A stretch of 34,808 nucleotides of DNA from Peptococcaceae bacterium (lineage in GTDB: Bacteria > Bacillota > Desulfitobacteriia > Desulfitobacteriales > Syntrophobotulaceae): positions 1-34,808 of the forward strand of contig DUML01000090.1 in NCBI GenBank assembly GCA_012839895.1, in the 5' to 3' direction. This document shows, one piece after another, positions 16,238-25,190 of this stretch. Made by a program: the position numbers and the translations under genes. A model generated the notes under the pieces. It was not told the DNA's origin and searched no databases. It saw only the letters and a program-made list of their open reading frames with translations. Within the stretch, counting starts at the first letter, position 1. Each line of letters opens with the position of its first letter.

Positions 16238-16406
16238 CTATATCCTAAATGTGAAGTTGTCACTTTGGATATAAGTCCAAGAAGGAATTTATATTGTTTT
16301 TTAGAATAAATCAAATAAGTCAAATTTATGGCCAGGATGTGATTAAACCTATGCATGACTTTTTCGGAAACGACTGATAATAATGGTGAAATCAGGAGGT
16401 GGCAAA

Positions 16407-18335
16407 ATGTTTTCTAACGTTTTAAAGCCAGGGAAAATTGGCACTTTAGAGTTAAAAAACAGATTCATTATGCCTGCAATGGGTTCCGGACATGGCGACC
16501 TTGACGGCAGGGTCACTCCTAAACTTATTGAGTATTACAAAGCCCGGGCTAAGGGAGGATTTGGCTTAATCATTGGGGAATTTGCCTGTGTTTCTGAAGA
16601 AGGAAAGGCAGTACCGGGTCAGCTGATGATCACAAGCGATGATTACCTTCCCGCTTTCAAACAACTGACGGACAGCATTCATCAAGCCGGGGGAAAAATA
16701 GCGTTGCAAATTCATCATGCCGGCCGGGAGACTAACTCAGCCGTTACCGGCAGACAGCCTGTAGCACCTTCCCCGATTCCTTGCCCAATTAATCGAGAAC
16801 TTCCCAGGGAATTAACTACCGCTGAGATATATGAGTTGATTGAAAAATTCGGAGAAGCTGCATTGCGGGCTAAAAAGGCCGGTTTTGATGCTGTGGAGAT
16901 CCACGGGGCGCATGGTTATTTAGTTGCCCAATTCCTTTCTCCCAATACAAATAAGAGGGTGGACGAATTCGGGGGAGATTTAAGCGGGAGAATGAAGTTT
17001 GCCGTAGAGTTAATTAAGAAAATTAAGGAAAAATGCGGCCAAGATTATCCCCTGATCTTTAGAATCAGCGGTGAAGAAAGAGTCGAGGGCGGTATGGGTC
17101 TAAGGGAAACAGCAGCTATTGCCCAAGGACTTGCCGAGGCCGGGGCTGACGCCATCCACGTTTCCACTGGGGTTTATGCCAGTTTGGTTTGGACTGTTGC
17201 CCCCTACAATGTGCCCCAAGGTTATAACCTTACAGCGGCTGAAACAATTAAAAAAGCGGTAAACGTACCGGTGATTGCAGTTGGGAGAATCGTTGAGCCT
17301 TTAATGGCCGAAAATGTAGTGGCCTCGGGCATTGCCGATTTTGTGGCTTTAGGGCGAGCTTCTCTTGCTGATCCTGATTTTCCGCTTAAAGTTAAGGAGA
17401 ATAGAACCCAGGAAATATCCCCTTGCGTCGGCTGTCTGACAAGATGCCAAGGGGTACAGGGAGTAAGGCCTGACGACCATGGCGTGTCCTGTATGATTAA
17501 TCCCTTCACCGGCCATGAAAATACTATGATTATTAGGAAAACTGAAAAGCCTAAAAAAATTGTTGTGGTGGGCGGAGGCCCGGGCGGTTTGGAAGCTGCT
17601 TGGGTGGCAGCTGCCAGAGGGCATCAGGTTATTTTGTTGGAAAAAAGCGGTCAACTGGGAGGCCAGTTCCTGACGGCATCTATCCCGCCCGGGAAACAAG
17701 AACTGGCTAGAGCAATCCGCTATTATATTGAAATGTGTAAAAAATATAATGTGGATATTAGGCTGAATGTTAAGGCTGATGTTCCTTTCCTGGAATCCCT
17801 GCAGCCTGATGCGGTTATTTTAGCGACAGGTGCCGTACCCAAGGAATTAAATGTTCCTAACCAGGGCATACCTGTTGCCCAAGCGGTAGATATTCTTGCC
17901 GGCAAAGTGCTCCCCGGGCAAAGAAATTTAGTTGTCGGCGGGGGGTTGGTAGGCTTGGAAACCGCTAAACATTTACTAAGCCAGAACCGGCAGGCAACGA
18001 TTGTGGAAATGCTTGAATCTGCAGGAGAGGATATTCATGCTCACATCAAGTATTTCCTTTTCAAATCCTTAGCGGATGGAAATGTAGATATCTTAACCAA
18101 CACCAAAGTGAAGGAGTTTAAAAAGGACGGGGCTCTCTGTCAAAGTCCGCAAGGTGACCTTATACTAACCGGTTATGACATGGCGATCCTGGCTTTGGGT
18201 GCGGACTCTTATAACCCCTTGGAACATGAACTTAGAAGAAAGATTAAGGAAGTGCATGTTATTGGGGATGCAGCCAAACCGCGTAACGCAGTCGTGGCTA
18301 TAGATGAAGGCGCTTTATTGGGCTTGGAAATCTAA
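16407..18335 (+). CDS. NADH:flavin oxidoreductase, 2,4-dienoyl-CoA/enoate reductase type
   Basis: This 642-residue protein has the three-part layout of FadH-like and BaiCD-like enzymes. An FMN-binding old-yellow-enzyme barrel fills the first 330 residues, with IHGAHGYLVAQFLSP and HHAGRET as typical motifs. A 4Fe-4S cluster motif follows in CVGCLTRC plus a Cys 15 residues later. The FAD/NAD-binding half begins VVVGGGPGGLEAAW. Such enzymes reduce activated C=C bonds in unsaturated acids or acyl-CoAs. I start at ATG 16407, seven bases after AGGAGG; an ATG at 16383 is in frame but lies ahead of that site. It is a single-gene unit with its own terminator. The substrate is not evident. Confidence 0.92.
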   Translation: MFSNVLKPGKIGTLELKNRFIMPAMGSGHGDLDGRVTPKLIEYYKARAKGGFGLIIGEFACVSEEGKAVPGQLMITSDDYLPAFKQLTDSIHQAGGKIALQIHHAGRETNSAVTGRQPVAPSPIPCPINRELPRELTTAEIYELIEKFGEAALRAKKAGFDAVEIHGAHGYLVAQFLSPNTNKRVDEFGGDLSGRMKFAVELIKKIKEKCGQDYPLIFRISGEERVEGGMGLRETAAIAQGLAEAGADAIHVSTGVYASLVWTVAPYNVPQGYNLTAAETIKKAVNVPVIAVGRIVEPLMAENVVASGIADFVALGRASLADPDFPLKVKENRTQEISPCVGCLTRCQGVQGVRPDDHGVSCMINPFTGHENTMIIRKTEKPKKIVVVGGGPGGLEAAWVAAARGHQVILLEKSGQLGGQFLTASIPPGKQELARAIRYYIEMCKKYNVDIRLNVKADVPFLESLQPDAVILATGAVPKELNVPNQGIPVAQAVDILAGKVLPGQRNLVVGGGLVGLETAKHLLSQNRQATIVEMLESAGEDIHAHIKYFLFKSLADGNVDILTNTKVKEFKKDGALCQSPQGDLILTGYDMAILALGADSYNPLEHELRRKIKEVHVIGDAAKPRNAVVAIDEGALLGLEI

Positions 18336-18371
18336 GTTTAAGATAATTTAAGATAAATTATTGTCAAGCGC

Positions 18372-18404
18372 TCCGGCGGGAAAACTTGTCCTGCCGGATT
18401 TTGT
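18372..18404 (+). terminator. intrinsic terminator after the enoate reductase
   Basis: TCCGGCGGG (18372-18380) pairs with CCTGCCGGA (18390-18398) with one mismatch and is followed by TTTTGTT. Confidence 0.8.
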
Positions 18405-18492
18405 TATGCATAATAAGAAGAGAGTTTTTAGTATCTAAAATCTAAAGATTAAAAATTTAGAAAAATAAAATGTTAAAGGTTGAAAATACTTT

Positions 18493-20472
18493 ATGAAAAA
18501 ATTAGTCCTTGGAATCTTGGCGCATGTGGATGCAGGTAAGACAACCTTGGCCGAAAGTATGCTTTATTTAAGCGGGAGAATTAGAAAAATGGGCAGGGTG
18601 GACAATAAGGATGCTTATTTGGACACCTGGGAGCTGGAAAAGGCCAGAGGCATCACTATTTTCTCCAAACAAGCAATTTTGGAATTAAACGATATTGAGA
18701 TTACCTTGCTGGATACCCCAGGACATGTGGATTTTTCGGCTGAAATGGAGAGAACTCTGCAAGTGCTGGATTATGCGATCTTAGTAATCAGTGCAGCCGA
18801 TGGGGTGCAGGGTCATACCAAGACTTTGTGGAGACTCCTTGATCTGTATCAGATTCCTGTTTTAATATTTATTAATAAAATGGATCTGAATGGGATGGAT
18901 AAGGTTAAGCTAATTAAAGAATTAAAAGATCAGCTTGGTGATGGCTGTGTTGAATTCGAAGAAGTTGAAACAGAGGGCTTTTACGAAGAACTGGCTATAT
19001 GTGATGACCTCCTGCTGGAAACCTATCTAAAAACCGGAAGAATTGAAACTCTGGACATAAAAAAGGCAGTTAACGCCCGCAAAATTTTTCCGTGCTTTTT
19101 CGGTTCTGCTTTAAAGTGTGAAGGCGTGGAGCCTTTTCTTCAGAGTATAGCAAAATATGCCCAAATCCCTTCTTACCCCGAGGAATTCGGGGCTAGAATA
19201 TTTAAAATAACAAGGGATGAGGAGGGAAACCGGCTTACACACCTGAAGATTAAAGGCGGCAGGCTAAAGGTAAAGGATGTCTTAACTGTCGGCGGCAGGC
19301 AGGAAAAAGTTAATCAAATTCGCCTGTATTCCGGGCAAAAGTTTGAGGTCAGAAGCGAGATTGAGGCAGGTTCTGTCTGCGCTGTGACCGGGCTTAGCCA
19401 AAGCAAACCGGGAGAAGGTTTAGGTAGCGAGAAAGCTACCGTTAAGCCGGTCTTAGAACCCGTCTTGTCTTATCAGATCATCCTGCCGGAAGGTTGTGAC
19501 CCCAGAGTAATGCTTCCCAAGCTGCGCCAGCTTGAGGAAGAACAGCCTGAACTCCGTATTGTCTGGGATGAAGAGTTGCAGGAAATCCAAGCGAAGATTA
19601 TGGGAGAAGTGCAGATAGAAATCTTACAGGAACTAATCCAAAACCGTTTTGGGGTTAAGGTAGTTTTCGGCGTGGGAAAGATTATCTATAAAGAAACGAT
19701 TGCCAAGGTGGTAGAAGGAGTAGGACACTTTGAACCCTTAAGGCATTATGCCGAGGTTCACCTGTTACTAACCCCGGGAGAGCCGGGAAGCGGTCTTGAG
19801 TTTGGAACAGAATGCAGCGAAGATCTTTTAAGTAAAAGCTGGCAAAGACTTGTCTTGACACATCTGGAAGAAAAGGTGCATAAAGGCGTTCTGACAGGGT
19901 CGCCCATAACTGATATGAAAATTACTTTAGTAGCAGGCAAAGCCCACGAGAAGCATACCGCGGGCGGTGACTTCCGAGAGGCTACTTACCGTGCCGTTCG
20001 GCAAGGGTTAATGGAGGCTGAATCCATTTTATTGGAACCTTATTATGTTTTTGAACTGGAGCTGCCTGCGAAAATGGTAGGGAGAGCCATGGCGGACATT
20101 GAAAAAATGCATGGAAACGGTGAGATATCCCGGACAAGCGGTGAGATGGCGGTTATTATAGGGAGCGCTCCGGTTGCAACCATGAGGAATTATCACCAGG
20201 AAGTGGCTAATTATACCAAAGGAATGGGCAGACTGTTCTGCACACTCAAAGGCTACGAACCATGCCATAATGCCGCAGAGGTCATTGAACAGATTGGCTA
20301 CGATGCGGAAAGGGATGTGGAAAACCCGGCAGGTTCGGTGTTTTGCTCTCATGGTTCCGGCTTTTTGGTACCTTGGAATAAAGTCAAAGAGTACATGCAC
20401 CTGGAAAGCTATTTCTCTTCAGTAATTACCAGAAAGTCTAAAGATGCATTTACTGGCATATCGACTGGATAA
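18493..20472 (+). CDS. TetM/EF-G-like translation factor GTPase
   Basis: This 659-residue GTPase has the domain order of ribosomal protection proteins. The G domain shows G1 AHVDAGKTT (about residues 10-18), a switch region RGITIFSKQ, G3 DTPGHVDF and G4 NKMD. Beta-barrel, EF-G domain IV-like and C-terminal domains follow. Clostridia carry several such proteins outside mobile elements, distinct from the tet genes; nothing here (no transposon, no leader peptide) points to a mobile resistance gene. It could relieve stalled ribosomes or give low-level tetracycline protection. The ATG at 18493 has only a weak AAAGG upstream. It is a lone gene between the reductase and rubrerythrin. Confidence 0.88.
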   Translation: MKKLVLGILAHVDAGKTTLAESMLYLSGRIRKMGRVDNKDAYLDTWELEKARGITIFSKQAILELNDIEITLLDTPGHVDFSAEMERTLQVLDYAILVISAADGVQGHTKTLWRLLDLYQIPVLIFINKMDLNGMDKVKLIKELKDQLGDGCVEFEEVETEGFYEELAICDDLLLETYLKTGRIETLDIKKAVNARKIFPCFFGSALKCEGVEPFLQSIAKYAQIPSYPEEFGARIFKITRDEEGNRLTHLKIKGGRLKVKDVLTVGGRQEKVNQIRLYSGQKFEVRSEIEAGSVCAVTGLSQSKPGEGLGSEKATVKPVLEPVLSYQIILPEGCDPRVMLPKLRQLEEEQPELRIVWDEELQEIQAKIMGEVQIEILQELIQNRFGVKVVFGVGKIIYKETIAKVVEGVGHFEPLRHYAEVHLLLTPGEPGSGLEFGTECSEDLLSKSWQRLVLTHLEEKVHKGVLTGSPITDMKITLVAGKAHEKHTAGGDFREATYRAVRQGLMEAESILLEPYYVFELELPAKMVGRAMADIEKMHGNGEISRTSGEMAVIIGSAPVATMRNYHQEVANYTKGMGRLFCTLKGYEPCHNAAEVIEQIGYDAERDVENPAGSVFCSHGSGFLVPWNKVKEYMHLESYFSSVITRKSKDAFTGISTG

Positions 20473-20550
20473 CAGCCATGGTTTAAAATATAATTATAAT
20501 AAAGTTTCGGTCTAGAATAATAACATTAAAAATAAATGGGAGGTAATACC

Positions 20551-21045
20551 ATGAACAACGAGAAAACCCTAGAAAATTTGATGGCTGCCTTTGCGGGTGA
20601 GTCACAAGCCAACCGGAAATACCTTGCTTATTCCCAAAAAGCCGAAAAAGAAGGGAAGCTTAATGCCGCCAAATTGTTTAAAGCTGCTGCCGACGCTGAA
20701 ACCATTCATGCTCTTAGAGAACTTGAGGTTGCCGGAAAAATTCTCTCCACCAGTGAAAACCTGAAGGACGCAGTAGCAGGTGAAACCCACGAATTTAAGA
20801 ACATGTACCCTGAATTTATTGAGGTCGCCAAAGCTGAAGGCAATAAAGCCGCTGTCTCGATTTTCACTTTTGCCATGAAGGCTGAAGAAGTGCATGCCAA
20901 GTTATATCAGGAAGCACTGGAAAACTTGGATGAAACAGAAGAAGTCTTCTATTACCTCTGCCCGGTTTGCGGCAATATTGAAAAGTCCGTTCCGGAAAAG
21001 TGCAGCATTTGCGGTGTTTCAGGAGAAAAATTCATTAAGTATTAA
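20551..21045 (+). CDS. rubrerythrin
   Basis: This non-haem iron protein reduces hydrogen peroxide in anaerobes. It is 164 residues long, the short form. The N-terminal ferritin-like four-helix bundle carries the di-iron ligands in AGESQANRKY, ADAETIHAL and KAEEVHAKLY. The C-terminal rubredoxin-like knuckles are CPVCG and CSICG. I start at ATG 20551, seven bases after GGGAGG; an ATG at 20536 is in frame but overlaps that site. Upstream lies one good half of a PerR-like box, ATTATAA at 20493-20499, in AT-rich DNA; the other half is poor, so peroxide control is only possible. A terminator follows at 21173. Confidence 0.95.
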   Translation: MNNEKTLENLMAAFAGESQANRKYLAYSQKAEKEGKLNAAKLFKAAADAETIHALRELEVAGKILSTSENLKDAVAGETHEFKNMYPEFIEVAKAEGNKAAVSIFTFAMKAEEVHAKLYQEALENLDETEEVFYYLCPVCGNIEKSVPEKCSICGVSGEKFIKY

Positions 21046-21068
21046 GAAGTACAAGTATTAAAAAGTAC
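21037..21068 (+). repeat. 16-bp tandem duplication at the rubrerythrin stop codon
   Basis: AAGTATTAAGAAGTAC (21037-21052) and AAGTATTAAAAAGTAC (21053-21068) are adjacent with one mismatch. The first covers the last two codons and stop of rubrerythrin. More degenerate AAGTACTT-like copies continue to about 21110. It looks like slippage at the 3' end of the gene. Confidence 0.5.
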
Positions 21069-21172
21069 TTAAATAAATATTAAAAAGTTTTAGAAAAAAG
21101 TACTTAAAATAATATTTGTTAAATTGCCATTAATAAGGACATTACAAATATATCTCTTGATACTTAAATAGC

Positions 21173-21220
21173 AAAGAGTGCCGCCAACTGTCTGAGACTG
21201 TTTTGCGCACTCTTTTTTTT
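21173..21220 (+). terminator. intrinsic terminator downstream of rubrerythrin
   Basis: AAAGAGTGC (21173-21181) pairs perfectly with GCACTCTTT (21207-21215), and T residues run on to 21220. Beyond it, 21216-21247 holds a 16-base near-perfect tandem repeat (TTTTTGTAGGCAT-like), and I see nothing else before 21381. Confidence 0.8.
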
Positions 21221-21380
21221 GTAGGCATATATTTTTGTAGGCATTTATTTAGGTATATATATTTATTCAAGGGTATAGATTTTACTCTAAGTTACCTAAA
21301 ATATCCAAATACTTGAAATATTTTCTTTTGCGTATGTATGATATGGAAGATAGTGATTTCAAAAGAACGGAGGTTAGATT

Positions 21381-21829
21381 ATGAAGAGAGCACTGGGCAG
21401 AATGAAGGTATTTACGATATTAATATTTGTAGTTTCGGTATTAATTGGTTGTAGCTCAGCGCCGGCTTCCACTTCCAATACTCCTTCCGAACCGGCTTCA
21501 AAACAGCCTTTAGAACCGTCTTCCGGCCAAGCTTCGGAGCCTGCTTCCGGAGGAGAAAAATATACAATGATGACCGGGAAGGGGTTGCCAGGTGTTTTCG
21601 TTATCCTGTAGATATTAATATCGATGGCCAAAGGGTAACTATTAAAAATGAACAAGAAATGCTTGTCCAGTATGACAAAGTATTTACTGCCGATGTGAAA
21701 AAAGCTGTTGTCCGGCAGCAAATTGGCGATCTGACAGCCAATGCCATGAATGTCATGGTCGGTAACGGTCAGCTTTGGTTCGGAGTAGATGAAAATCAAG
21801 ATTACTATATCCTGGCTGTAAATCCTTAA
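21381..21829 (+). pseudogene. lipoprotein gene, frameshifted
   Basis: The gene opens with a lipoprotein signal peptide: basic residues, a hydrophobic run, and a lipobox ending LIGC at about residue 24. A Ser/Pro/Glu-rich linker follows, and the frame then stops at 21609-21611. From about 21590 a second frame continues to TAA 21827-21829 with a plausible folded domain: RYPVDINIDG, VTIKNEQEML, a helix VKKAVVRQQIGDL, and NGQLWFGVDE near the end. The total length is two bases more than a multiple of three, so one missing base joins the frames. The intact protein would be an exported lipoprotein of about 149 residues with a small C-terminal domain. The ribosome binding site GGAGG lies seven bases ahead of ATG 21381. 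Confidence 0.7.
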
Positions 21830-21957
21830 GGTTGCTCAACATGCCGATGTTAATTTCATATTTATTTCAATCGCATCGTAATTACTTCATTTTAATTACT
21901 TCATTTTTATTTCACGTGGAACGGTGTTTCACGGGAAGTATATTCTTTATCGTTTGT

Positions 21958-22560
21958 TTATTCAGCCGCAATGGCCCAAAGATAGAGAGAGGCTACAGAA
22001 CCGTAGGGCGAATATCTTTTTCTATATCTTGAAAACTGTTCGGGGCTTAAAGATTTAAGCCCATATAGTTTCATCATGCCCCGGCGAATACCTAAGTCGC
22101 TCCAACTCACTACATCTGGCCTTTCCAATGAGAAGATTAATAACATCTCGGCCGTCCATTTCCCAACTCCTTTAAGTGCCGATAAACGTTTAATTATCTC
22201 TTCATCTTGGAGTTGACTCATCTCGGCTAAATTCAGTTCTCCCTGGATAACGGCATTGCAAATCCCTATTATATAGCTTGCTTTTCTTAAGGACAGGCCG
22301 CATTGTTGTATTTCTGTTAGTGAAGCTGATGTTAGCGTTTCAGGAGAAATTACCCCGAAACGTTCTTGTAGCCTATTCCAGACAGTTACCGCGGCTTTGG
22401 CTGAGATCTGCTGGCTTACTATACTATGAATAAGAGCGGTAAATAAATCGGGGATTACCTCACGTTCGATCATGCCAATTCGGTCTATAGCCTGTCCCAG
22501 TTTCTTATCCATTTTCTTTAAGTAGGTAATTTCTTTTTGTCCGTATTTAAAGATATTCAC
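21958..22560 (-). CDS. DNA-3-methyladenine glycosylase, AlkA/HhH-GPD type
   Basis: This 200-residue base-excision repair glycosylase is of the short type that lacks the N-terminal AlkA domain. The helix-hairpin-helix is LKGVGKWTAEMLLIF at about residues 130-144, and the catalytic Asp is in WSDLGIRRG at about 152-160. An earlier family motif is LIHSIVSQQISAKAA. It starts with GTG at 22560, with GGAG about 11 bases ahead. It removes alkylated purines. It is a single gene, convergent with the broken lipoprotein and divergent from resB, with no sign of an adaptive-response operon. Confidence 0.88.
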   Translation of the reverse strand: MNIFKYGQKEITYLKKMDKKLGQAIDRIGMIEREVIPDLFTALIHSIVSQQISAKAAVTVWNRLQERFGVISPETLTSASLTEIQQCGLSLRKASYIIGICNAVIQGELNLAEMSQLQDEEIIKRLSALKGVGKWTAEMLLIFSLERPDVVSWSDLGIRRGMMKLYGLKSLSPEQFSRYRKRYSPYGSVASLYLWAIAAE

Positions 22561-22596
22561 TCGCTTCTTGCTCCTACCGAATATTTAAATTTTTAA

Positions 22597-22634
22597 AAGA
22601 TAATATCAATAGATAAAGATAATATCAATAGATA
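22597..22634. repeat. perfect 19-bp tandem duplication
   Basis: AAGATAATATCAATAGATA occurs twice in a row (22597-22615 and 22616-22634) between the divergent glycosylase and resB genes. It may sit in promoter DNA of either gene; I see no clear promoter elements for resB. Confidence 0.6.
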
Positions 22635-22743
22635 AATATATAGATTATATTTATTTTTATTGAGTGGCAAAAAATATCATGTAGGTTGTGTTAGAATGGT
22701 CTTAACAAGAAAGCCAAAGGTGCGGTAAAGGCGGATAAGCAAG

Positions 22744-23772
22744 ATGATTCCTCTAATAAGGCGATGGCGAATAATCTTTAGCTCCATGCGGATGGCTTTT
22801 AGGCTTTTAATAGTCCTTGGTATTGCCGCTTCCCTGGGCACATTTATTCCCCAAGGATTTCCTGCTGATTTTTACCTTGAGCATTATGGTTACTTACTGG
22901 GAAAGTTATTACTAATGTTAAGCTTTGATCACCTTTACAGCTCTTGGTGGTTTCTTGGGCTGGAAGGATTGTTGGGATTTAATATAGTTTTTTGTTCTCT
23001 GCAAAGGTTAAGAACAATCAACAGTATTTGGGAAACAGGCTCTATTTTGCTGCATTTGAGTATCCCGGTGATTTTTCTGGGAGGGGTAATTTCAGCGTTT
23101 TTAGGCATTAGAGCCGATATTAAGATAGCTGTTGGGGAAACAAAGGATTTAACTGGGCTTGGCTTCCCAGGTTATGTAATGCAACTGGAGGATTTTCGGA
23201 TTGAATACTATGATACGCAGGAGCCAAAGCAGTATGTAAGCACTGTGGTTTTGGAAAATGCAAGCGGGGAGAGACTTGCCGGAGAAATCAAGGTCAATCA
23301 TCCTCTTAAGCATAAGGAGCTGAAAATATACCAGCATAGTTATGGTTGGCAAGTGAGCGGTATGGTGAAGTACGAAGATCTAAGCCAGCCTTTTCAAATG
23401 GAAGAGGGTGGGGAGTTAGCCTTAAATGCTCAGGAAGGTCTCGTTTTAAAGCTTATTTTTATCCCGGACTTCGATAAGCAGACCGCTGCGCTGCGTTCTC
23501 TTTCTTCTTTTCCTCATAATCCTCGCTTGGCTTGTGCTTTAATTCAGGATACGGAATTACTGGATATGAAATTTGCGGCTCCGGGAGAACAAGTTATTTT
23601 AGGAGAGCATCAGGTTCTGTTTGTCGCTTATCGTTACTATAGCGGTTTAATTGTTAAAAGTGATCCGGGTCTACTTTGGATTTTTTGTGGATTTGGCCTG
23701 ATGGTTCTCGGTTTTTTGCTGCGCTATGCAGTTCCGCAGTGTTTGATGGGAGGAAGAAAATTGTGGAAATAG
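22744..23772 (+). CDS. resB: cytochrome c biogenesis protein ResB
   Basis: ResB (Ccs1) works with CcsB/ResC in system II to carry haem across the membrane and attach it to apocytochrome c. The 342-residue protein has the family's four-helix plan: two N-terminal helices ending in SLGTFIPQG, a third around residues 95-115, a large external domain with NHPLKHKELKIYQHSYGW, and a last helix near 315-335. It overlaps the downstream ccsB by ten bases. The start has only a weak ribosome binding site. Its presence means the organism makes c-type cytochromes, although none is encoded in the window. Confidence 0.92.
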   Translation: MIPLIRRWRIIFSSMRMAFRLLIVLGIAASLGTFIPQGFPADFYLEHYGYLLGKLLLMLSFDHLYSSWWFLGLEGLLGFNIVFCSLQRLRTINSIWETGSILLHLSIPVIFLGGVISAFLGIRADIKIAVGETKDLTGLGFPGYVMQLEDFRIEYYDTQEPKQYVSTVVLENASGERLAGEIKVNHPLKHKELKIYQHSYGWQVSGMVKYEDLSQPFQMEEGGELALNAQEGLVLKLIFIPDFDKQTAALRSLSSFPHNPRLACALIQDTELLDMKFAAPGEQVILGEHQVLFVAYRYYSGLIVKSDPGLLWIFCGFGLMVLGFLLRYAVPQCLMGGRKLWK

Positions 23773-24566
23773 GGTTAAACTTTGCTGTTTTTATTTGTAT
23801 TTTAATTAGCATTATCATCAGCACTGTCGCTCTGTGGAAAGCAGGAAAAAACATAGAAAAAATAGCCTTTGGGTTGCTTGTCCTGGCTTTTTTCTTGTTG
23901 ACTGCTTCTTTGAGTGTCAGGAGTTTCAATTTAGGAAGGCTGCCGTTTGCCAATCTATATGAATATACTTTTGTTTTTGTTTGGGGCATATTGCTACTAT
24001 ATGCTCTGTCCCGCAGCAAACTCCATTCGGCCTTGTTTACCCTTTTAGTTGCTTTCCTGACTTTTGTGCTCCTTTCTTTTGGCAGTACTATGCCGTCGGA
24101 AGCCAAACCTCTCCTGCCAGCATTACAAAGCTATTGGCTCCGGCTTCATGTCGGAACAGCCATTATCTCTTACTCGGCTTTTGCGCTGTCCTTTTGTTTG
24201 GCTATTATGTACTTAATTAAGGAAAAGGCCAAGGGTGCGGATTTTCCAGGAATACTACCTCCACTGGAGAAGTTGGATAAACTCCAACACTTGGCCATTA
24301 TTGTCGGTTTTTCTTTTCTTTCCTTGGTCTTGATTACGGGCGCGATCTGGGCGGAGGAAGTGTGGGGCAAGTGGTGGAGCTGGGATCCTAAAGAAACATG
24401 GGCTTTAATTACCTGGCTCATCTATGCCGCCTATCTTCATTGCCGCCAGAGGCGGAATTGGAAGGGTAAAAAGGCTTCAATCCTGGCAATTGTCGGATTT
24501 CTGGTTGTGCTTTTCACTCTCTATGGCGTGTCTTTTCTTATGTCAGGTTATCACAGTTATATTTAA
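23763..24566 (+). CDS. ccsB: cytochrome c biogenesis protein CcsB/ResC (CcsA family)
   Basis: This is the haem-handling partner of ResB. It is a multi-helix membrane protein of 267 residues with the tryptophan-rich WWD motif WGKWWSWDPKETW near residues 201-213 and external histidines expected to ligand haem. I start at GTG 23763, nine bases after GGGAGGA and inside the end of resB. Longer in-frame starts exist but would run further into resB. The overlap suggests tight translational coupling and assembly of the two subunits. After TAA at 24564-24566 there is no strong terminator before the next promoter at 24655. Confidence 0.9.
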   Translation: MEIGLNFAVFICILISIIISTVALWKAGKNIEKIAFGLLVLAFFLLTASLSVRSFNLGRLPFANLYEYTFVFVWGILLLYALSRSKLHSALFTLLVAFLTFVLLSFGSTMPSEAKPLLPALQSYWLRLHVGTAIISYSAFALSFCLAIMYLIKEKAKGADFPGILPPLEKLDKLQHLAIIVGFSFLSLVLITGAIWAEEVWGKWWSWDPKETWALITWLIYAAYLHCRQRRNWKGKKASILAIVGFLVVLFTLYGVSFLMSGYHSYI

Positions 24567-24654
24567 CATTTATATTTAAGAGGACGAAGTAGAGTGGTAT
24601 GGTTGTAAACTAAGGAAATGAATCATAAGCCTAAAATATGCAATAATTTGTGGT

Positions 24655-24683
24655 TTGACAAAAATTAAACAGTACTTTAAATT
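24655..24683 (+). promoter_or_regulatory. sigma-A promoter before the truncated solute-binding gene
   Basis: A consensus TTGACA (24655-24660) and a fair TAAATT (24678-24683) are 17 bases apart. Confidence 0.55.
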
Positions 24684-24749
24684 TATATTTATGCATAAAT
24701 AGTTTTCAACAATGTATAAGTATTCAATTATTGAGGGGAGATGTTTAGA

Positions 24750-25190
24750 GTGAAAAGATTAATGGTATTAATTCTTGTTTCTCTGCTTATTTTGACGATG
24801 GCAGGTTGCGGTTCAAGCAATGCCCCCAGCGGCGGCGCAGACAAAGATGGGGGTAAGGAAGTACCTAAGGTTAAGGTGATTGATATTCCCCTGACACAAG
24901 AGGAATATGCTTTTGGGGTAGATAAAAATCAACCCGAACTCCTTGAAGAAGTAAACAAATTCGTAGCTAAGATTAAAGAAGATGGTACATTTGACCAAAT
25001 TTTGAACAATTATTCTGGCGACGGAGAGCCAAAGGCTGTTACATCCGCTAAATTAGACAACACCAAAGACCAGCTTGTTGTAGCCACCAATGCTGCTTTT
25101 GAACCTTTTGAATATACCAAAGGTGATAAGTATTACGGTATAGATATGGAAATAGCTGAACTTCTGGCTAAGCACCTGGGTAAAGAGTCA
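24750..25190 (+). pseudogene. 5' fragment of an amino-acid ABC transporter substrate-binding lipoprotein
   Basis: The frame begins with a lipoprotein signal (LTMAGCG lipobox), then a segment with IDIPLTQEEYAFGVDKNQP and FDQILNNYSGDGEPKA. It goes on into the true start of the binding fold: QLVVATNAAFEPFEYTKGDK and YYGIDMEIAELLAKHLGKE. Family members keep about 200 more residues after this point. Here the homology stops at about 25183 and the frame ends SACAQA at 25206-25208. Sequence of an unrelated VWA gene begins at the same place, so a deletion or recombination has removed the rest. GTG 24750 fits the GAGGGGA site better than ATG 24741, which lies one base from it. It is exported but cannot bind ligand. 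Confidence 0.8.

Noticed and set aside
18493-20472. A mobile tetracycline resistance gene
   Set aside because: There is no transposon, leader peptide or neighbouring resistance gene, and the protein matches the chromosomal TetM-like GTPases common in Clostridia.
20480-20505. A PerR operator ahead of rubrerythrin
   Set aside because: Only one half (ATTATAA) matches; the other half has three of seven bases in an AT-rich stretch.
21374-21799. A 141-codon minus-strand open frame
   Set aside because: It mirrors the frameshifted lipoprotein, whose signal peptide and ribosome binding site mark the plus strand as coding.
23654-24106. A 150-codon minus-strand open frame
   Set aside because: It lies fully antisense to the end of resB and the start of ccsB, which have clear family motifs, and has no family features of its own.
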